This document shows, one piece after another, positions 1-8,043 of a stretch of DNA of 15,993 bases. The stretch spans positions 1 through 15,993 of the forward strand of contig WTAG01000100.1 of assembly GCA_013139755.1 (NCBI GenBank), read 5' to 3'. Numbering within the stretch: position 1 is the first letter of the stretch; every line of letters starts with the position of its first letter. The notes under the pieces were generated by a model that saw nothing but the letters and a program-made list of their open reading frames with translations, was not told where the DNA came from and made no database searches. The position numbers were made by a program, and so were the translations under genes. This stretch comes from Methylomarinum sp. Its GTDB lineage: Bacteria > Pseudomonadota > Gammaproteobacteria > Methylococcales > Methylomonadaceae.

Positions 1-204
1 GGCTGGGGTGAAATGAAAAGAGTCTTGTTTGAAAAAATTAATGAGGAAATTACGCCAGCAAGAGAGCGTTATCAAGCATTAATGGAAGCACCTGAACATA
101 TTGAAGAACAATTACAGGAAGGCGCGGCTAAGGCAAGAGAAATCAGTAAGCCATTTATGCAAGCTATACGTGAGGCTGTCGGTATTTCTCATATAACTAA
201 GTGA
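1..204 (+). CDS. trpS: Tryptophanyl-tRNA synthetase, C-terminal fragment (5' truncated)
   Basis: The reading frame is open from base 1 (Gly-Trp-Gly-Glu-Met...) and ends at TGA 202-204, giving the last 67 residues of a protein that begins outside the window. The Met codon at 13 lies inside the protein and is not a start. The fragment resembles the C-terminal helical end of class I TrpRS: a GWGEMK stretch, a helix with a TPARERYQALM segment, then EGAAKAREISKP and a terminal helix. TrpRS is a cytoplasmic dimer that charges tRNA-Trp with tryptophan using ATP. The catalytic HIGH and KMSKS motifs lie upstream and cannot be checked here. The stop overlaps the GTG start of the next gene (GTGA), which suggests co-transcription and coupled translation. 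The call rests on the C-terminal pattern only. Confidence 0.8.
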   Translation, partial: GWGEMKRVLFEKINEEITPARERYQALMEAPEHIEEQLQEGAAKAREISKPFMQAIREAVGISHITK

Positions 205-896
205 AAGAAATAAGCTTTAGTGCTTGGCTGGTTCAAGCGTTTGAACTGGCTAACAAGCGACCTGTTGTTTGGTTGGGGAGCGTTTTGTTTTTGGCTGTAC
301 TGATGCCATTAGCTCGCGTTTCTTTAGCCTTGGGAATTCTGTTTTCTATTAGTAGCTTATTTATTGGTGTAGGCGTTGTTGATGCAATACATAGAGAAAC
401 TGAATCATTATGGGCTGCGATCAAAAAACAAATTCCTTTAGCCTTGCTGTTGGCAGTTATCTTAATGGTTTTCTGGTTTGTCTTTAGGTTGCTTGCCAAT
501 ATTAACGCGGGTGAGACAGAGAAAATTTTACAGTTTTTCTTTTACTGGGAATTAATAGAAGATAACTTTCAAGGTAAGGTGTTTCGGCAGTTGATTGTTT
601 GGTTGTATTCAGCTGCTATTGTGGCTTTAATTTTTGTTTTGTTGATGCTGAATAGTTTTGGCAGTTGGTTTAGTTATCCGTTGATGGTATTTAAACAATG
701 CAGTTGGGGTGAGGCAAGAGAGCTGGGCAAACAAGCTAGTTCAGAAAATGCCTCAGTCATGTATAAGTTAACAGGCTTTTTATTGCTTACCGCTTTTGTT
801 GGCATGGGCTTAATTCCTTTGTTAACCCCACTTTTTTATATGTTGGTTTCTACGCTAATGTATGTTTCTTATCACGATATTTTTGTTAAAAAATAA
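201..896 (+). CDS. Multi-pass inner-membrane protein, BPSS1780-like
   Basis: This is a 231-residue protein starting at GTG 201, which shares four bases with the trpS stop. That overlap supports the start even though no clear Shine-Dalgarno stands apart from the trpS coding sequence. It has about five or six hydrophobic segments, at roughly residues 21-41, 43-60, 76-96, 130-155, 185-205 and 206-225, with few charged residues between them. The last third (amphipathic stretch, a basic or polar turn, two closely spaced membrane helices, then YHDIF near the end) resembles the BPSS1780/DUF2189-like families of uncharacterised bacterial membrane proteins. No catalytic motif is visible and the function is unknown. 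rapA begins 26 bases downstream with no terminator between, so trpS, this gene and rapA probably form one transcript. Membrane topology is well supported; the family name is tentative. Confidence 0.6.
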   Translation: MKEISFSAWLVQAFELANKRPVVWLGSVLFLAVLMPLARVSLALGILFSISSLFIGVGVVDAIHRETESLWAAIKKQIPLALLLAVILMVFWFVFRLLANINAGETEKILQFFFYWELIEDNFQGKVFRQLIVWLYSAAIVALIFVLLMLNSFGSWFSYPLMVFKQCSWGEARELGKQASSENASVMYKLTGFLLLTAFVGMGLIPLLTPLFYMLVSTLMYVSYHDIFVKK

Positions 897-922
897 TCTT
901 TCGCTCGCTACGTGTAATAAAT

Positions 923-3697
923 ATGAATGATTTTATCCCAGGACAACGCTGGATTAGTAATACTGAATCTGAATTAGGTTTGGGCTTGATTTTAGATGTC
1001 AATTTTAATCGGGTGACGGTGTTGTTTTTGGCAACGGGTGATAAGCGTGTTTACGCTAAAGATAATGCCCCTTTAACACGTGCGCAGTTTGCTGTTAATG
1101 ATGTTATAGAGTCGACTGAAAATATTAAATTAACTGTCAAAGAGTTAATTGCCCAAGATGGATTGATTATCTATCGCTGTGATGATGATTTAGGCGAGGA
1201 GACGCTTCTAGAAGAAATGGATTTAAATCATCATATCCAATTTAATAAGCCGCAAGATCGTTTGTTTACTGGACAAATTGATCCGTCCGCCTGGTTTTTA
1301 TTACGCTATGAAACCTGGCGTAAGCAGCAGCAGCATCAACAGTCAGCTGTTAAAGGTTTGCAAGGTGCAAGAGCATCTTTAATTGCCCATCAGCTATATA
1401 TCGCACATGAAGTGGCTAGTCGAGGCGAACCTCGTATTATGCTGGCCGATGAAGTGGGCTTGGGTAAAACCATTGAAGCGGGTTTGATCCTGCAACATCG
1501 TTTAATTAATGGTTTAAGTCAACGACAGTTGATTATTGTGCCAGAAAGTTTGCTGCATCAATGGTTGGTGGAAATGTTAAGACGTTTTAATCTACGCTTT
1601 AGTATTTTTGATGAGGCACGTTGTGTCGCAACCAATGAAGCAAATCCATTTGTGACAGAGCAATTAGTATTGTGTTCACAGGGCTTTTTTTCTGATTATC
1701 CACAACGACAATTGCAAGCGTTAGAAGCTGGCTGGGATATTGTGGTGGTTGATGAAGCGCACCATCTGGAATGGAGTGAGCAGAGTCCTAGCTCGGATTA
1801 TCTTTTTGTTGAACAATTAGCGGTGGCTACACCGGGTTTGGTTCTATTAACAGCAACACCAGAGCAATTGGGTAAGGAAAGTCATTTTGCTCGCTTACGA
1901 TTATTGGACCCAGATCGCTTTTATCAATTTGATCAATTTTTAGCAGAAGAAAAATTGTTTGAGCCGGTTGCTCATGCGGCTAGGTTGTTGATTTCTGGTG
2001 ATGTGATTACTGAAAAAGAACAGCAAAGTCTGACGGCCTTATTACAACAAGATCACGTCGGTGCATTGTTAGAAAAAGTGAATGACCAGGATGCATCAGA
2101 TAAAGCACGGCAAGAATTGATCGAGCTGTTGCTAGATCACCATGGTACAGGGCGAATTTTATTTAGAAACTCCAGGCAAACCGTACAAGGTTTTCCTGAA
2201 CGAGAAAGCTATGGCTATGCTTTACGAGGTGAAGCGGCATCAACTTTAGAAGATGACCCTTATTTTCTATGGTTGCTGGATAAGCTGGCTGATTTAAATG
2301 AAGCAGGGGAAAAAGCCCTGTTAATTTGTCGGCAAGCTGAAACCGTTATTCAATTGGAGAAAACCTTAAAAACTCGAAAAGGGATTGCGACTGCGGTTTT
2401 TCATGAAGGCATGAGTATCGTGGAAAGAGACAGGGCGGCGGCTTATTTTTCTGATGAAGAAAGTACGGTTCCGTTATTGATTTGTTCAGAAATTGGCAGT
2501 GAAGGCAGAAACTTTCAGTTTGTTCATCATTTGATTTTATTTGATTTACCTGATAATCCTGATTTGTTACAGCAACGTATTGGGCGACTGGATCGTATTG
2601 GACAGAAGCATATTATTCAAATCCATATTCCTTATTTGCTTAATAGTGTTCAGCATGTGTTGTATCGCTGGTATGAAGACGGTTTTAATGCGTTTCAACA
2701 TAACTGTTCTGCGGCATCACAAGTTGCAGTTCAGTTGGCAGATACGTTATCGGCTAATCTTGAACTGATTGATCAAACAGCACTTGACGATTTTATTGCT
2801 AAAACGCAGCAGTTGAATCAGAAAATAGAGCAGGAAATGCATAATGGACGCGATCAATTGCTGGAATTGAATTCATGTCGCCCTGAACAAGCACAGGTAT
2901 TGATAGATCAGCTCAATAGAATTGAGCAGAACAGTACGTTGTGGGCTTATATGGACGCGATGTTTGATTGTTATGGTGTGGATGTGGAATATCATTCGGC
3001 AGATTGCCATATACTGAGACCGAGTGAAAATTTACGGGTTTCTTATTTTCCGATGCTGCCTGATGATGGTGTCACTGTCACTGTTAATAGAGATATTGCA
3101 TTGGCGCGTGAGGACATGCAATTTATCACTCAGGAACATCCTATGGTGATGTCGGCGATGGATTTGGTACTATCCAGTGAAACAGGCAATGCAGCATTAA
3201 GTGTGATTAAGCACCCAGAGCTAAAAGCCGGTCAATTCTTGCTGGAATTGTTGTTTGTGGTTGAGTGCTCAGCACCTGCTTATCTTAAAATTGGTCGGTT
3301 TCTGCCTCATACGCCGATTCGTATTCTTATAGACCAGAATAAACAAGATTTGAGCGATACTATTAGTCACCAAAGTATGTTTGAAACAGGTAATAAGTTT
3401 GATAAAGATCAGATTGTTAGCTTTATCAGTAGTCAGCGTAATCATATTAATGACATGATTAAAACAGCGGAAGCTGCTGCGAATCAAAACATGCAATCTT
3501 TGATTGAGGTGGGGAATGCGGAAATGTTATCAACCTTAACGCACGACATTAAACGTTTGGTTAGGTTGCAAAAAATAAATCCTAGTATTAAAGAGCAAGA
3601 AATTGAACAACTGAAAGAGATGGCTATGTTGTCCCACGAGAATATTTTGCAGGCACAATTAAGGTTAGATGCAGTGCGATTTGTTATCAGTAGTTAG
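923..3697 (+). CDS. rapA: RNA polymerase-associated Swi2/Snf2 ATPase RapA (HepA)
   Basis: This 924-residue protein is close to the roughly 968 of E. coli RapA. RapA binds core RNA polymerase and uses ATP hydrolysis to help recycle polymerase stalled after transcription. The N-terminal 55 residues match the paired Tudor-like domains of RapA (PGQRW near 6-10). The helicase core is complete: Walker A DEVGLGKTIEAG at 176-187 with Lys182, DEAH at 277-280, motif III LLTATP at 308-313, and motif VI QQRIGRLDRIGQ at 550-561 with its arginine fingers. The C-terminal 350 residues carry the RapA-specific spacer and polymerase-contacting regions. No frameshift or motif loss is seen. The ATG lies 26 bases after the membrane protein stop, and I see no good Shine-Dalgarno before it, so translation may depend on coupling or be weak. 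Confidence 0.95.
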   Translation: MNDFIPGQRWISNTESELGLGLILDVNFNRVTVLFLATGDKRVYAKDNAPLTRAQFAVNDVIESTENIKLTVKELIAQDGLIIYRCDDDLGEETLLEEMDLNHHIQFNKPQDRLFTGQIDPSAWFLLRYETWRKQQQHQQSAVKGLQGARASLIAHQLYIAHEVASRGEPRIMLADEVGLGKTIEAGLILQHRLINGLSQRQLIIVPESLLHQWLVEMLRRFNLRFSIFDEARCVATNEANPFVTEQLVLCSQGFFSDYPQRQLQALEAGWDIVVVDEAHHLEWSEQSPSSDYLFVEQLAVATPGLVLLTATPEQLGKESHFARLRLLDPDRFYQFDQFLAEEKLFEPVAHAARLLISGDVITEKEQQSLTALLQQDHVGALLEKVNDQDASDKARQELIELLLDHHGTGRILFRNSRQTVQGFPERESYGYALRGEAASTLEDDPYFLWLLDKLADLNEAGEKALLICRQAETVIQLEKTLKTRKGIATAVFHEGMSIVERDRAAAYFSDEESTVPLLICSEIGSEGRNFQFVHHLILFDLPDNPDLLQQRIGRLDRIGQKHIIQIHIPYLLNSVQHVLYRWYEDGFNAFQHNCSAASQVAVQLADTLSANLELIDQTALDDFIAKTQQLNQKIEQEMHNGRDQLLELNSCRPEQAQVLIDQLNRIEQNSTLWAYMDAMFDCYGVDVEYHSADCHILRPSENLRVSYFPMLPDDGVTVTVNRDIALAREDMQFITQEHPMVMSAMDLVLSSETGNAALSVIKHPELKAGQFLLELLFVVECSAPAYLKIGRFLPHTPIRILIDQNKQDLSDTISHQSMFETGNKFDKDQIVSFISSQRNHINDMIKTAEAAANQNMQSLIEVGNAEMLSTLTHDIKRLVRLQKINPSIKEQEIEQLKEMAMLSHENILQAQLRLDAVRFVISS

Positions 3698-3769
3698 TTG
3701 TCTGTTTAGTGACTTTGCACAATACTTGCAGGAAACCTGAAAAGTAAGCCTATTCGTAATAAAAGATTT

Positions 3770-3864
3770 ATTCACACGGAGGGCACGGAGAACACAAAGG
3801 AGGAGCCTTGTGGAAACTGGTTTTTTGTTCTTTTTCTTTGTGTTCTTTGTGCCTCTGTGTGAAT
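3770..3864. repeat. Long imperfect inverted repeat (CACAGAGG/CACAGAG type)
   Basis: The left arm at 3770-3799 and the right arm at 3836-3864 are near-perfect reverse complements: about 26 of 29 positions match, with one single-base indel. They are separated by a 36-base spacer. The arms read ATTCACAC..GAGG..CAC..AG..AACACAAAG inward from each side. The element fills the gap between the convergent rapA and protease genes, where a transcript could fold it into a long hairpin acting as a bidirectional terminator or 3'-end protector. From memory, dispersed palindromes of similar wording occur in many bacterial genomes, which would make this a REP- or MITE-like element. The window holds one copy and no clear target-site duplication. 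Confidence 0.75.
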
Positions 3865-3922
3865 TTTGTTTTTTATATTCGTTGGTAGCTGGGATCTCAA
3901 TTTCTTGATTCTGTTGTTATAG

Positions 3923-4435
3923 CTAGTACTTTAGCGTTAATTCAGGCCCTTTTTGAGTCAGCTCTAGATGTTTCATAAAGCTCATGCCCAGTAATATTTC
4001 ATTACCCGTCATGTTAGGGTTGATTGAGGCGCGAATGTTTTTAAGCTCAATCGCACCGATACTGACGGAGTTGAGTAAGGTGTCATAAACAGTAATAGTG
4101 CCATTAGCTGTTCGGCTTTGTGACGGGTAACCCTTTTTTAGCTGTAGTTGTTGTGCAATGGGGGCGGGGATACTAACGAGGGTTGCGCCGGTATCAAGTA
4201 AAAAAGTGACAGGTGTCTGGTTTATTTTACCGTTAGCAACATAGTGGCCATAACGATTTTGCTTGAGTCGAATTTCAGCCGTTTCATTGTTCCATGTACT
4301 TGAAACGTTCTGATTAGGGTTGTTCTGTTGATCAAGGTAACGGTTAAAGCCAAATGTCAGAATGGCTAATAATAATAGCCAAGCGAGATAGATCATTCCT
4401 TGGCCTATTCTTGAGCTACTATCTTGTTTGTTCAT
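3923..4435 (-). CDS. Membrane-anchored retropepsin-like aspartic protease (clan AA, TIGR02281-like)
   Basis: This is a 170-residue protein. A cytoplasmic N-terminus of about 12 residues is followed by one membrane segment at roughly 13-30, a linker rich in Asn and Gln, then a soluble domain that is probably periplasmic. The domain has the signature of single-domain retropepsin-like proteases: LLDTGATLVSIP at 79-90 with the catalytic Asp81-Thr-Gly, preceded by a GHYVANGKIN strand, and a later LLGMSFMKHLEL stretch corresponding to the family's conserved Leu-Gly-x-x-hydrophobic turn. Such enzymes act as homodimers, each subunit giving one Asp. Substrates are unknown. Its ATG overlaps the TGA of the upstream DUF2288 gene by four bases (ATGA at 4432-4435), so the two are co-translated. 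The family call is firm; that it acts as a protease is inferred from the motif. Confidence 0.85.
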   Translation of the reverse strand: MNKQDSSSRIGQGMIYLAWLLLLAILTFGFNRYLDQQNNPNQNVSSTWNNETAEIRLKQNRYGHYVANGKINQTPVTFLLDTGATLVSIPAPIAQQLQLKKGYPSQSRTANGTITVYDTLLNSVSIGAIELKNIRASINPNMTGNEILLGMSFMKHLELTQKGPELTLKY

Positions 4436-4719
4436 TCATTACTGCTTTCTTGCACTAGAACCCAAGGCTTAACAACGACAGCCCAGACAGTTGACTCTTG
4501 TTCAAACCATTTTAAAGCTTGTTGATCAGAAACAGGAGCAACTTTTTGCTCTTTTAGCCACTGCTCAACCTCTGTTTTATTATCCATAGAAAACTGGTAG
4601 GCAACCTCTACTAAATCAATCTCTGGACTGACTGATATCGCTAAGCCACTGGCAAAAAACCGTTGTAATTCATGCCAGGGTATTTGAGATGTTTCTAGGT
4701 TTATTTCTTTTTTGTTCAT
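4432..4719 (-). CDS. DUF2288 family protein
   Basis: This is a 95-residue soluble acidic protein recognised as DUF2288 from its ordered features: an N-terminal IPWHELQRFFASG block, a ..SPEIDLVEVAYQFS helix, a VEQWL helix, a PVSDQQALKWF segment and the conserved C-terminal VWAVVVKPWVLVQ. The family has no established function as far as I know. No signal peptide, membrane helix or metal-binding cluster is visible. It is the first gene of a two-gene minus-strand unit; its stop overlaps the start of the retropepsin-like gene, so a shared process is plausible but not shown. It is divergent from the TPR gene at 4793, and the 73-base gap must hold the promoters of both. Confidence 0.85.
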   Translation of the reverse strand: MNKKEINLETSQIPWHELQRFFASGLAISVSPEIDLVEVAYQFSMDNKTEVEQWLKEQKVAPVSDQQALKWFEQESTVWAVVVKPWVLVQESSNE

Positions 4720-4792
4720 TGGGTGATGATGTTATTAAAGTGAACTGGTATTCTATAGTAATAATCATAAAAATCACAAAGAGGAGTTACTA

Positions 4793-5698
4793 ATGGCATT
4801 GTTTGATGCATACAAGAAAAAATCGACTTTAAAAGCTGCAATTAAGCAAACAACTAAAGCACGTGGAAATGAGGGGGCAAAAGCTGATCAATTGTTTATT
4901 AGTGCATATCAAGGTTTTTCAGATATCGTTAAAGGAGATTTGGTTGTAGGTGAGGCCCTGTATAACTGGGGTTTTGCATTATTACACCAAGCAAAAACAA
5001 AGGCTGAAGAAGAGAGTGTTAAGCTTTATTTAGATGCTATTTCGAAGTTCAATTTTTGTTTGCTGGTTGTACCTAATCATTTAGGTGCAGCGATTGATGG
5101 GGGCGTGGCTTATATGGATTTGGCTCGGATATTGAGCGTGGATGCCAGTGATGAGCTTTATGATTTAGCAAAAGAATTTTTTGATAATGCAGAAAGAATT
5201 CAGCGAGGCAGTGCGGCTTATAATTTGGCTTGTATTTGTGGTTTACGTGGACAAGAAGAGGCTTGTTTAGAAGCGCTTGAATTATCAAAGGAATGTGGCA
5301 GTTTACCGCGTGCTGATGATATTACTAGTGATATAGACTTGGTGAGGATGAAAAATTCACCGTGGTTTGCTGAGTTTATGGAACGCATGACAGCAGAACC
5401 AGAGCCTGAGGTTATCGATGAGTCTGTGCCTGTTTATGATAATGAAGGTAATATTATTAATAACAAGAAGAAGAAAAAGCCTTTAGAGTATGAAGTTGAT
5501 GGCGTGGTTTATGATGTGGAAGGTAATATTCTTAGAACAATAGAGCCGGAAGACAGTATTGAAACAACAGAAACAACAGAAACAACAGAAACAGTAGAAA
5601 CAGCAACTGGTTCCTTAGATGAGGTGTTGAAAACAGAGCAAGTAGCTACTGGAGATAATGAGGAAGAGAGTGAGGTTAAAAAGCAAGCTGGGGAGTGA
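4793..5698 (+). CDS. TPR protein with an acidic, repeat-rich C-terminal tail
   Basis: This is a 301-residue protein with no signal peptide and no membrane helix, so it is probably cytoplasmic. A good ribosome binding site (GAGGAG at 4781-4786) lies six bases before the ATG. Residues 1-200 are helical with TPR-like pairs: a GEALYNWGFALLHQA block, then VPNHLGAAIDGGVAYMDLA, then SAAYNLACICGLRGQEEACLEAL, ending in an IDLVRMKNSPWF segment of the kind that closes 'TPR end-of-group' domains. Residues 200-301 are low-complexity and acidic. They contain two copies of a YDxEGNI(I/L) motif 25 residues apart, a Lys5 patch, and a Glu-Thr-Thr triplet run. TPR folds bind other proteins; no partner is identifiable. 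It converges on the DUF1415 gene with only 14 bases between stops. Confidence 0.7.
   Translation: MALFDAYKKKSTLKAAIKQTTKARGNEGAKADQLFISAYQGFSDIVKGDLVVGEALYNWGFALLHQAKTKAEEESVKLYLDAISKFNFCLLVVPNHLGAAIDGGVAYMDLARILSVDASDELYDLAKEFFDNAERIQRGSAAYNLACICGLRGQEEACLEALELSKECGSLPRADDITSDIDLVRMKNSPWFAEFMERMTAEPEPEVIDESVPVYDNEGNIINNKKKKKPLEYEVDGVVYDVEGNILRTIEPEDSIETTETTETTETVETATGSLDEVLKTEQVATGDNEEESEVKKQAGE
5432..5530 (+). repeat. Duplicated 24-base motif in the TPR gene tail
   Basis: Bases 5432-5455 and 5507-5530 match at 21 of 24 positions and both encode a VYDxEGNI(I/L) peptide. They are 75 bases (25 codons) apart and in the same frame. The intervening stretch encodes the Lys5 patch. This looks like a short internal duplication that has since diverged, or a selected repeated binding motif. 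Confidence 0.65.
5561..5605 (+). repeat. In-frame 9-base tandem repeat (Glu-Thr-Thr units)
   Basis: There are five consecutive 9-base units. The first three are identical (GAAACAACA) and the last two differ only in their final triplet (GAAACAGTA, GAAACAGCA). They encode an alternating Glu-Thr-(Thr/Val/Ala) run in the acidic tail of the TPR protein. Because the unit is a multiple of three, gain or loss of copies would alter tail length without breaking the frame. Confidence 0.85.
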
Positions 5699-5712
5699 CT
5701 GCGGGAAGCTTT

Positions 5713-6276
5713 TTATGATGATGTGTGGTGTTTTGACGTGATGGCGTGACTTAAAATGGCTTGAACTTTTTTAAGACCCATTTTTCGAGTTAACTCAATA
5801 TTTCGCTCTGGAATTTGTTCAGGATTTGGGTATGATTTTAATGCCTGTTCTAAGCTGGCTTCTCTTATCAGATGCAACATTGGGTAAGGGGAGCGATTGG
5901 TGTAGTTTGCGGGATCCATGGTATTTTCGCCCTCAAAGCAATAGAGAGGGTGAAAACTGGCTAATTGGTAAGTACCTTCATAATCTTGCTCGATTAAGAG
6001 TGATTCAGCTAGAGAGAGGAAATCAAGATAATCCTCAAACAGATTGAAATTATTAGGATAAATGATGAGAGTCGTTTCAATCTCTGATTGCCTATCTAGG
6101 CGCTGACATTCTGCAAAAAAGGCTTCTAGGCATTGCTCTGTGCTAGTAGATTCAACAACGGAATACCGTATACTGCCGCGTTCATGTTCGCGTCTAGCGA
6201 AAGGGCAGATGTTATGCTTAATAATAAAGGATGTTAGCCATGTTTCTGTTTGTCTGACGACGAGGTCTTTAGTCAT
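5713..6276 (-). CDS. DUF1415 family protein
   Basis: This 187-residue soluble protein is recognised as DUF1415 by its block order: an N-terminal TxxWLxxFIIxHNICPFA segment with Cys24, a TLIIYP strand, an AESLL helix, then YQLASFHPLYCFEG, and a NYTNRSPYPMLHLIRE block followed by a NPEQIPERN segment. The invariant-looking Cys, His, Asn and Arg residues in these blocks suggest a ligand or metal site, but the family has no established biochemical function that I know of. The gene is convergent with the TPR gene. The ATG at 6276 has no obvious Shine-Dalgarno before it. The last few residues (His-His-Thr-Ser-Ser) look like an unconserved tail. Confidence 0.85.
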   Translation of the reverse strand: MTKDLVVRQTETWLTSFIIKHNICPFARREHERGSIRYSVVESTSTEQCLEAFFAECQRLDRQSEIETTLIIYPNNFNLFEDYLDFLSLAESLLIEQDYEGTYQLASFHPLYCFEGENTMDPANYTNRSPYPMLHLIREASLEQALKSYPNPEQIPERNIELTRKMGLKKVQAILSHAITSKHHTSS

Positions 6277-6411
6277 TTGAGCGGAGTGTTTTAATCTTTA
6301 GCCTGAATCTGTGAAATTAATAGCTTGTGCCGTAGTGAAGTCACGAATTCAGTTTTAAATGTGAATTAGGTATTGTTTGATCTCTTAATTCGACTTTAAG
6401 GTGATGGTAGA

Positions 6412-6427
6412 GCGGACTTTAGTCCGC
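6412..6427. repeat. Compact GC-rich hairpin (GCGGACT/AGTCCGC)
   Basis: A 7-base perfect inverted repeat with a 2-base centre stands out in a very AT-rich gap, 31 bases past the stop of the CBS gene. No T-run follows on either strand, so a classical intrinsic terminator is not supported. It may be the core of a dispersed repeat or a transcript 3'-end structure. Only one copy lies in the window. Confidence 0.45.
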
Positions 6428-6458
6428 CCTGATCGAGTATTAATGGATCACTTCTGGG

Positions 6459-6926
6459 TTAGGAATGGCTTTTTCCTTCCACGATGCGCTGCTCTCTTCT
6501 TTCCTTTGCATGCTCCAATTTAGAAAAAACCCTGAGGATATCTGTTGAGGAAAGGATTCCAACAAGTTTGGTGTCTTGGACAACAGGTAAAGCACCTATT
6601 CTATTCTCAGCCATCAGTGATGCGGCATTTGAAACAAGCGTGTCAGGAGTAACAGTGATAACCCCGCGGTGCATGATATTTAGTACTTTTTTGGGGATGA
6701 CATGTAGTTCAGTCCCTTTTTTGTTACTTTCTATCGCATTTGAGTTGCTTTTGGGGCCTAATGCTTTGTACATGTCTCTATCGGAAACGATACCCACTAC
6801 TTTGCCTTTTTCTACAACGGGTAAATGTCGTACTTTTTCATAGTGAATTAAAAAAAACACCCTGTCGACCATGTCGTGAGGGTCAACTGTAAATACTTTT
6901 GAAGTCATTAATTCTTCTACGCGCAT
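6459..6926 (-). CDS. Protein of two tandem CBS domains
   Basis: This 155-residue protein is almost entirely a CBS pair (Bateman module). CBS1 is at about residues 1-56 (MxxxVFTVDP start, HLPVVEKGKVVGIVSDRDM end) and CBS2 at about 81-134 (MHRGVITVTP start, ALPVVQDTKLVGILSSTDIL end). Both keep the Gly-hydrophobic-(Val/Leu)-(S)-x-x-D loop that contacts the ribose and phosphate of adenine nucleotides. The 25-residue linker is rich in Ser, Asn and Lys, and a charged helix ends the protein. Stand-alone CBS pairs usually sense AMP, ATP or related ligands and regulate partner proteins; the ligand and partner here cannot be read from sequence. A Shine-Dalgarno (AAGGA) precedes the ATG on the minus strand. 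adk is nearby but divergent, so I would not infer a functional link. Confidence 0.9.
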   Translation of the reverse strand: MRVEELMTSKVFTVDPHDMVDRVFFLIHYEKVRHLPVVEKGKVVGIVSDRDMYKALGPKSNSNAIESNKKGTELHVIPKKVLNIMHRGVITVTPDTLVSNAASLMAENRIGALPVVQDTKLVGILSSTDILRVFSKLEHAKERREQRIVEGKSHS

Positions 6927-7908
<982 letters not shown>

Positions 7909-7944
7909 TTAAATATATAAATTATACCGTTAGATATCATTTGA

Positions 7945-7972
7945 ATTAGGTTGGTCAGTCGCGTAACCTAAT
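7945..7972 (+). promoter_or_regulatory. Hairpin downstream of adk, upstream of asd
   Basis: ATTAGGTT (7945-7952) pairs perfectly with AACCTAAT (7965-7972) around a 12-base loop. No T-run follows, so it is not a typical terminator. It may stabilise the adk mRNA end or belong to the asd leader. Confidence 0.4.
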
Positions 7973-8022
7973 GAATTTGTATGGAAACAATTATAAAGAA
8001 CTTACGGTTTTTAAGTTAGTCG

Positions 8023-8043
8023 AATGATGGTAATACCATTATT
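8023..8043 (+). promoter_or_regulatory. Hairpin abutting the asd ribosome binding site
   Basis: AATGATGGT (8023-8031) pairs with ACCATTATT (8035-8043) over nine positions, including one G-U, with a 3-base loop. It ends exactly where the AAGAGG Shine-Dalgarno of asd (8044-8049) begins. Such placement could affect initiation, but the stem is AT-rich and weak, so the role is speculative. Confidence 0.4.

Noticed and set aside
2541..2768. 75-codon open frame inside rapA on the same strand
   Set aside because: It overlaps conserved helicase motif VI of rapA in another frame and has no family resemblance or ribosome binding site.
3770..3864. Insertion sequence remnant
   Set aside because: The terminal inverted repeats enclose only 36 bases with no transposase remnant and no convincing target duplication, so a short palindromic repeat is the safer call.
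5561..5605. CRISPR-like repeats
   Set aside because: Units are nine bases, contiguous without spacers, and in frame within a gene; this is a coding microsatellite.
6484..6843. 119-codon plus-strand open frame over the CBS gene
   Set aside because: It is antisense to a clear two-domain CBS protein, with no recognisable domain and no ribosome binding site.
3923..6926. A new defence or signalling cassette made of protease, TPR, DUF1415 and CBS genes
   Set aside because: The genes lie on different strands, mostly convergent or divergent, with family members common in core genomes; only DUF2288 and the protease form a real unit.
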